This document shows, piece after piece, positions 63,289 to 64,000 of a DNA stretch of 64,000 bases. Made by a program: the position numbers and the translations under genes. How positions within the stretch are numbered: position 1 is the first letter of the stretch; each line of letters opens with the position of its first letter. The stretch spans positions 2,852,001 to 2,916,000 of the forward strand of contig NZ_CP040812.1 in NCBI RefSeq assembly GCF_006159205.1, written 5' to 3'. Below the pieces are notes generated by a model. That model worked only from the letters and a program-made list of their open reading frames with translations. It had not been told where the DNA came from and searched no databases. The DNA comes from Antarcticibacterium flavum (lineage in GTDB: Bacteria > Bacteroidota > Bacteroidia > Flavobacteriales > Flavobacteriaceae).

Positions 63289-63936
63289 ATGGCAAAGTCA
63301 CAGAATCGAGTTAAAATAATGAATATGGTGTATGGTCTGGGTGCAGCAGTTGTAATCCTGGGAGCACTTTTTAAGATCATGCACTGGAACTTTGGTAACG
63401 AGATGCTTATCATTGGTCTTATTACTGAAGCAATAGTATTCGCAATCTCTGCATTTGAACCGGTAGATGATGAATTGGACTGGTCTCTTGTATATCCTGA
63501 ACTTGCAGGAGGACCTGCAGGTCAAAGAGAAGCTGCTTTTGTTGAGAATAAGGAGACTGAAGCTTCGTTATCCAAAAAGTTAGATGAAATGCTTAAAGAA
63601 GCAAAGATCGATGCTAACCTTATGGACAGCCTTGGAAACAGCATTCGCAATTTTGAAGGAGCTGCCAAAGGTATTGCGCCTACAGTAGATGCTATGGCTT
63701 CTCAAAAGAAATACAGTGAAGAACTTACTCTTGCAGCTGCACAAATGGAAACTTTGAACAACTTGTATAAAGTACAGGTGGAGTCTTCTTCAAGGCAGGC
63801 AGAGATCAACCAGGAAGTTGCAGAGAATGCAGGTAAGCTTAAGGAGCAAATGGGGTCCCTTGCAGCCAACCTTTCCTCATTGAATGGTGTTTATGGAGGT
63901 ATGTTAACTGCAATGAACGTTAACGGCAGATCTTAA
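63289..63936 (+). CDS. gldL: Gliding motility/T9SS motor protein GldL
   Basis: 215 residues: two N-terminal membrane helices (about 12-32 and 40-58, the first in 'NMVYGLGAAVVILGALFKIMH'-like context), then a cytoplasmic helical domain with long Glu/Ala/Gln-rich helices. With GldM it forms the proton-driven inner-membrane motor that powers gliding and T9SS. It follows gldK by 70 bp. Confidence 0.96.
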   Translation: MAKSQNRVKIMNMVYGLGAAVVILGALFKIMHWNFGNEMLIIGLITEAIVFAISAFEPVDDELDWSLVYPELAGGPAGQREAAFVENKETEASLSKKLDEMLKEAKIDANLMDSLGNSIRNFEGAAKGIAPTVDAMASQKKYSEELTLAAAQMETLNNLYKVQVESSSRQAEINQEVAENAGKLKEQMGSLAANLSSLNGVYGGMLTAMNVNGRS

Positions 63937-63984
63937 TCACTTTAGTTAAAGCGACTAAAAAGTAAAAAAACTAAAAGAAATTAA

Positions 63985-64000
63985 ATGGCGTCTGGAAAAC
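63985..64000 (+). CDS. gldM: Gliding motility/T9SS motor protein GldM, first codons
   Basis: Only ATG GCG TCT GGA AAA C is in the window (MASGK...). The position 48 bp after gldL and this N-terminus agree with GldM, which usually begins MA-G-GK. The rest of the gene lies beyond the window. Confidence 0.85.

Overview
The window looks like core chromosome from a gliding-type member of the Flavobacteriaceae (Bacteroidota). The evidence is a set of type IX secretion/gliding genes (sprA, remB-like, porP/sprF-like, gldK, gldL and the first codons of gldM), Bacteroidota-type promoters (TTG, about 19 bp, TAnnTTTG), and typical gene orders such as sprA-gcvH-vanZ-tonB, uppS-bamA-ompH-ompH, tig/clpP/clpX and topA-arginase-like-gldK-gldL. 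It resembles Gramella/Salegentibacter-type genomes, but I cannot fix the genus. I see no rRNA, tRNA, CRISPR array, prophage or intact insertion sequence.

Layout. 1-6.3 kb: the 3' part of sprA, gcvH, a VanZ-like gene, tonB and a remB-like outer-membrane gene. 6.4-11.6 kb: a respiratory operon for cytochrome oxidase biogenesis (ctaB, two subunit III genes, subunit IV, a degenerate SCO-like protein, SCO, DUF420 and a small CAMC-motif membrane protein). 11.7-18.8 kb: a MacB-type tripartite export operon with one ATPase, two permeases, two different adaptors and a TolC. 18.8-25.3 kb: tsaB, an MscS channel, dodecin, a PiT phosphate transporter, an Nfu scaffold and porP/sprF. 25.3-33.3 kb (minus strand): murI, two ompH/skp genes, bamA, uppS, a DUF6089 barrel, nadK and a CBS protein. 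33.4-41.9 kb (plus strand): pdxJ, an alpha/beta hydrolase, a FadL-like channel with an SGNH lipoprotein, a holin-like membrane protein, tig, clpP and clpX.

42-49.4 kb is the more accessory-looking part: a Cys-rich lipoprotein, an SLC13 transporter, a Tat-exported molybdenum hydroxylase pair (IorAB type), an SRPBCC protein and a lipoprotein with two retropepsin-like DTG motifs. 49.5-56.5 kb (minus strand): groEL, groES, secG, a TPR protein, lptE, a sigma-54 activator without a receiver domain, and miaB. 56.6-64 kb: an LVIVD lipoprotein, topA, an arginase-fold protein that has lost metal ligands, gldK, gldL and the start of gldM.

How the genes work together: much of the window serves the cell envelope. 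BamA, Skp, LptE, SecG, UppS and MurI build it. SprA, GldKLM, RemB and PorP/SprF export and display adhesins across it. TonB and the FadL/SGNH pair move substrates through it. I did not find a clear new multi-gene system. The least explained signals are several 7-bp-periodic intergenic tandem arrays (TAACTCC, AAATTCC, TCACTAC and a 14-bp form), one of which supplies the stop codon of miaB; a hairpin with two possible pairings just before the sigma-54 activator; the arginase-like pseudoenzyme beside gldK; and the double-adaptor exporter.
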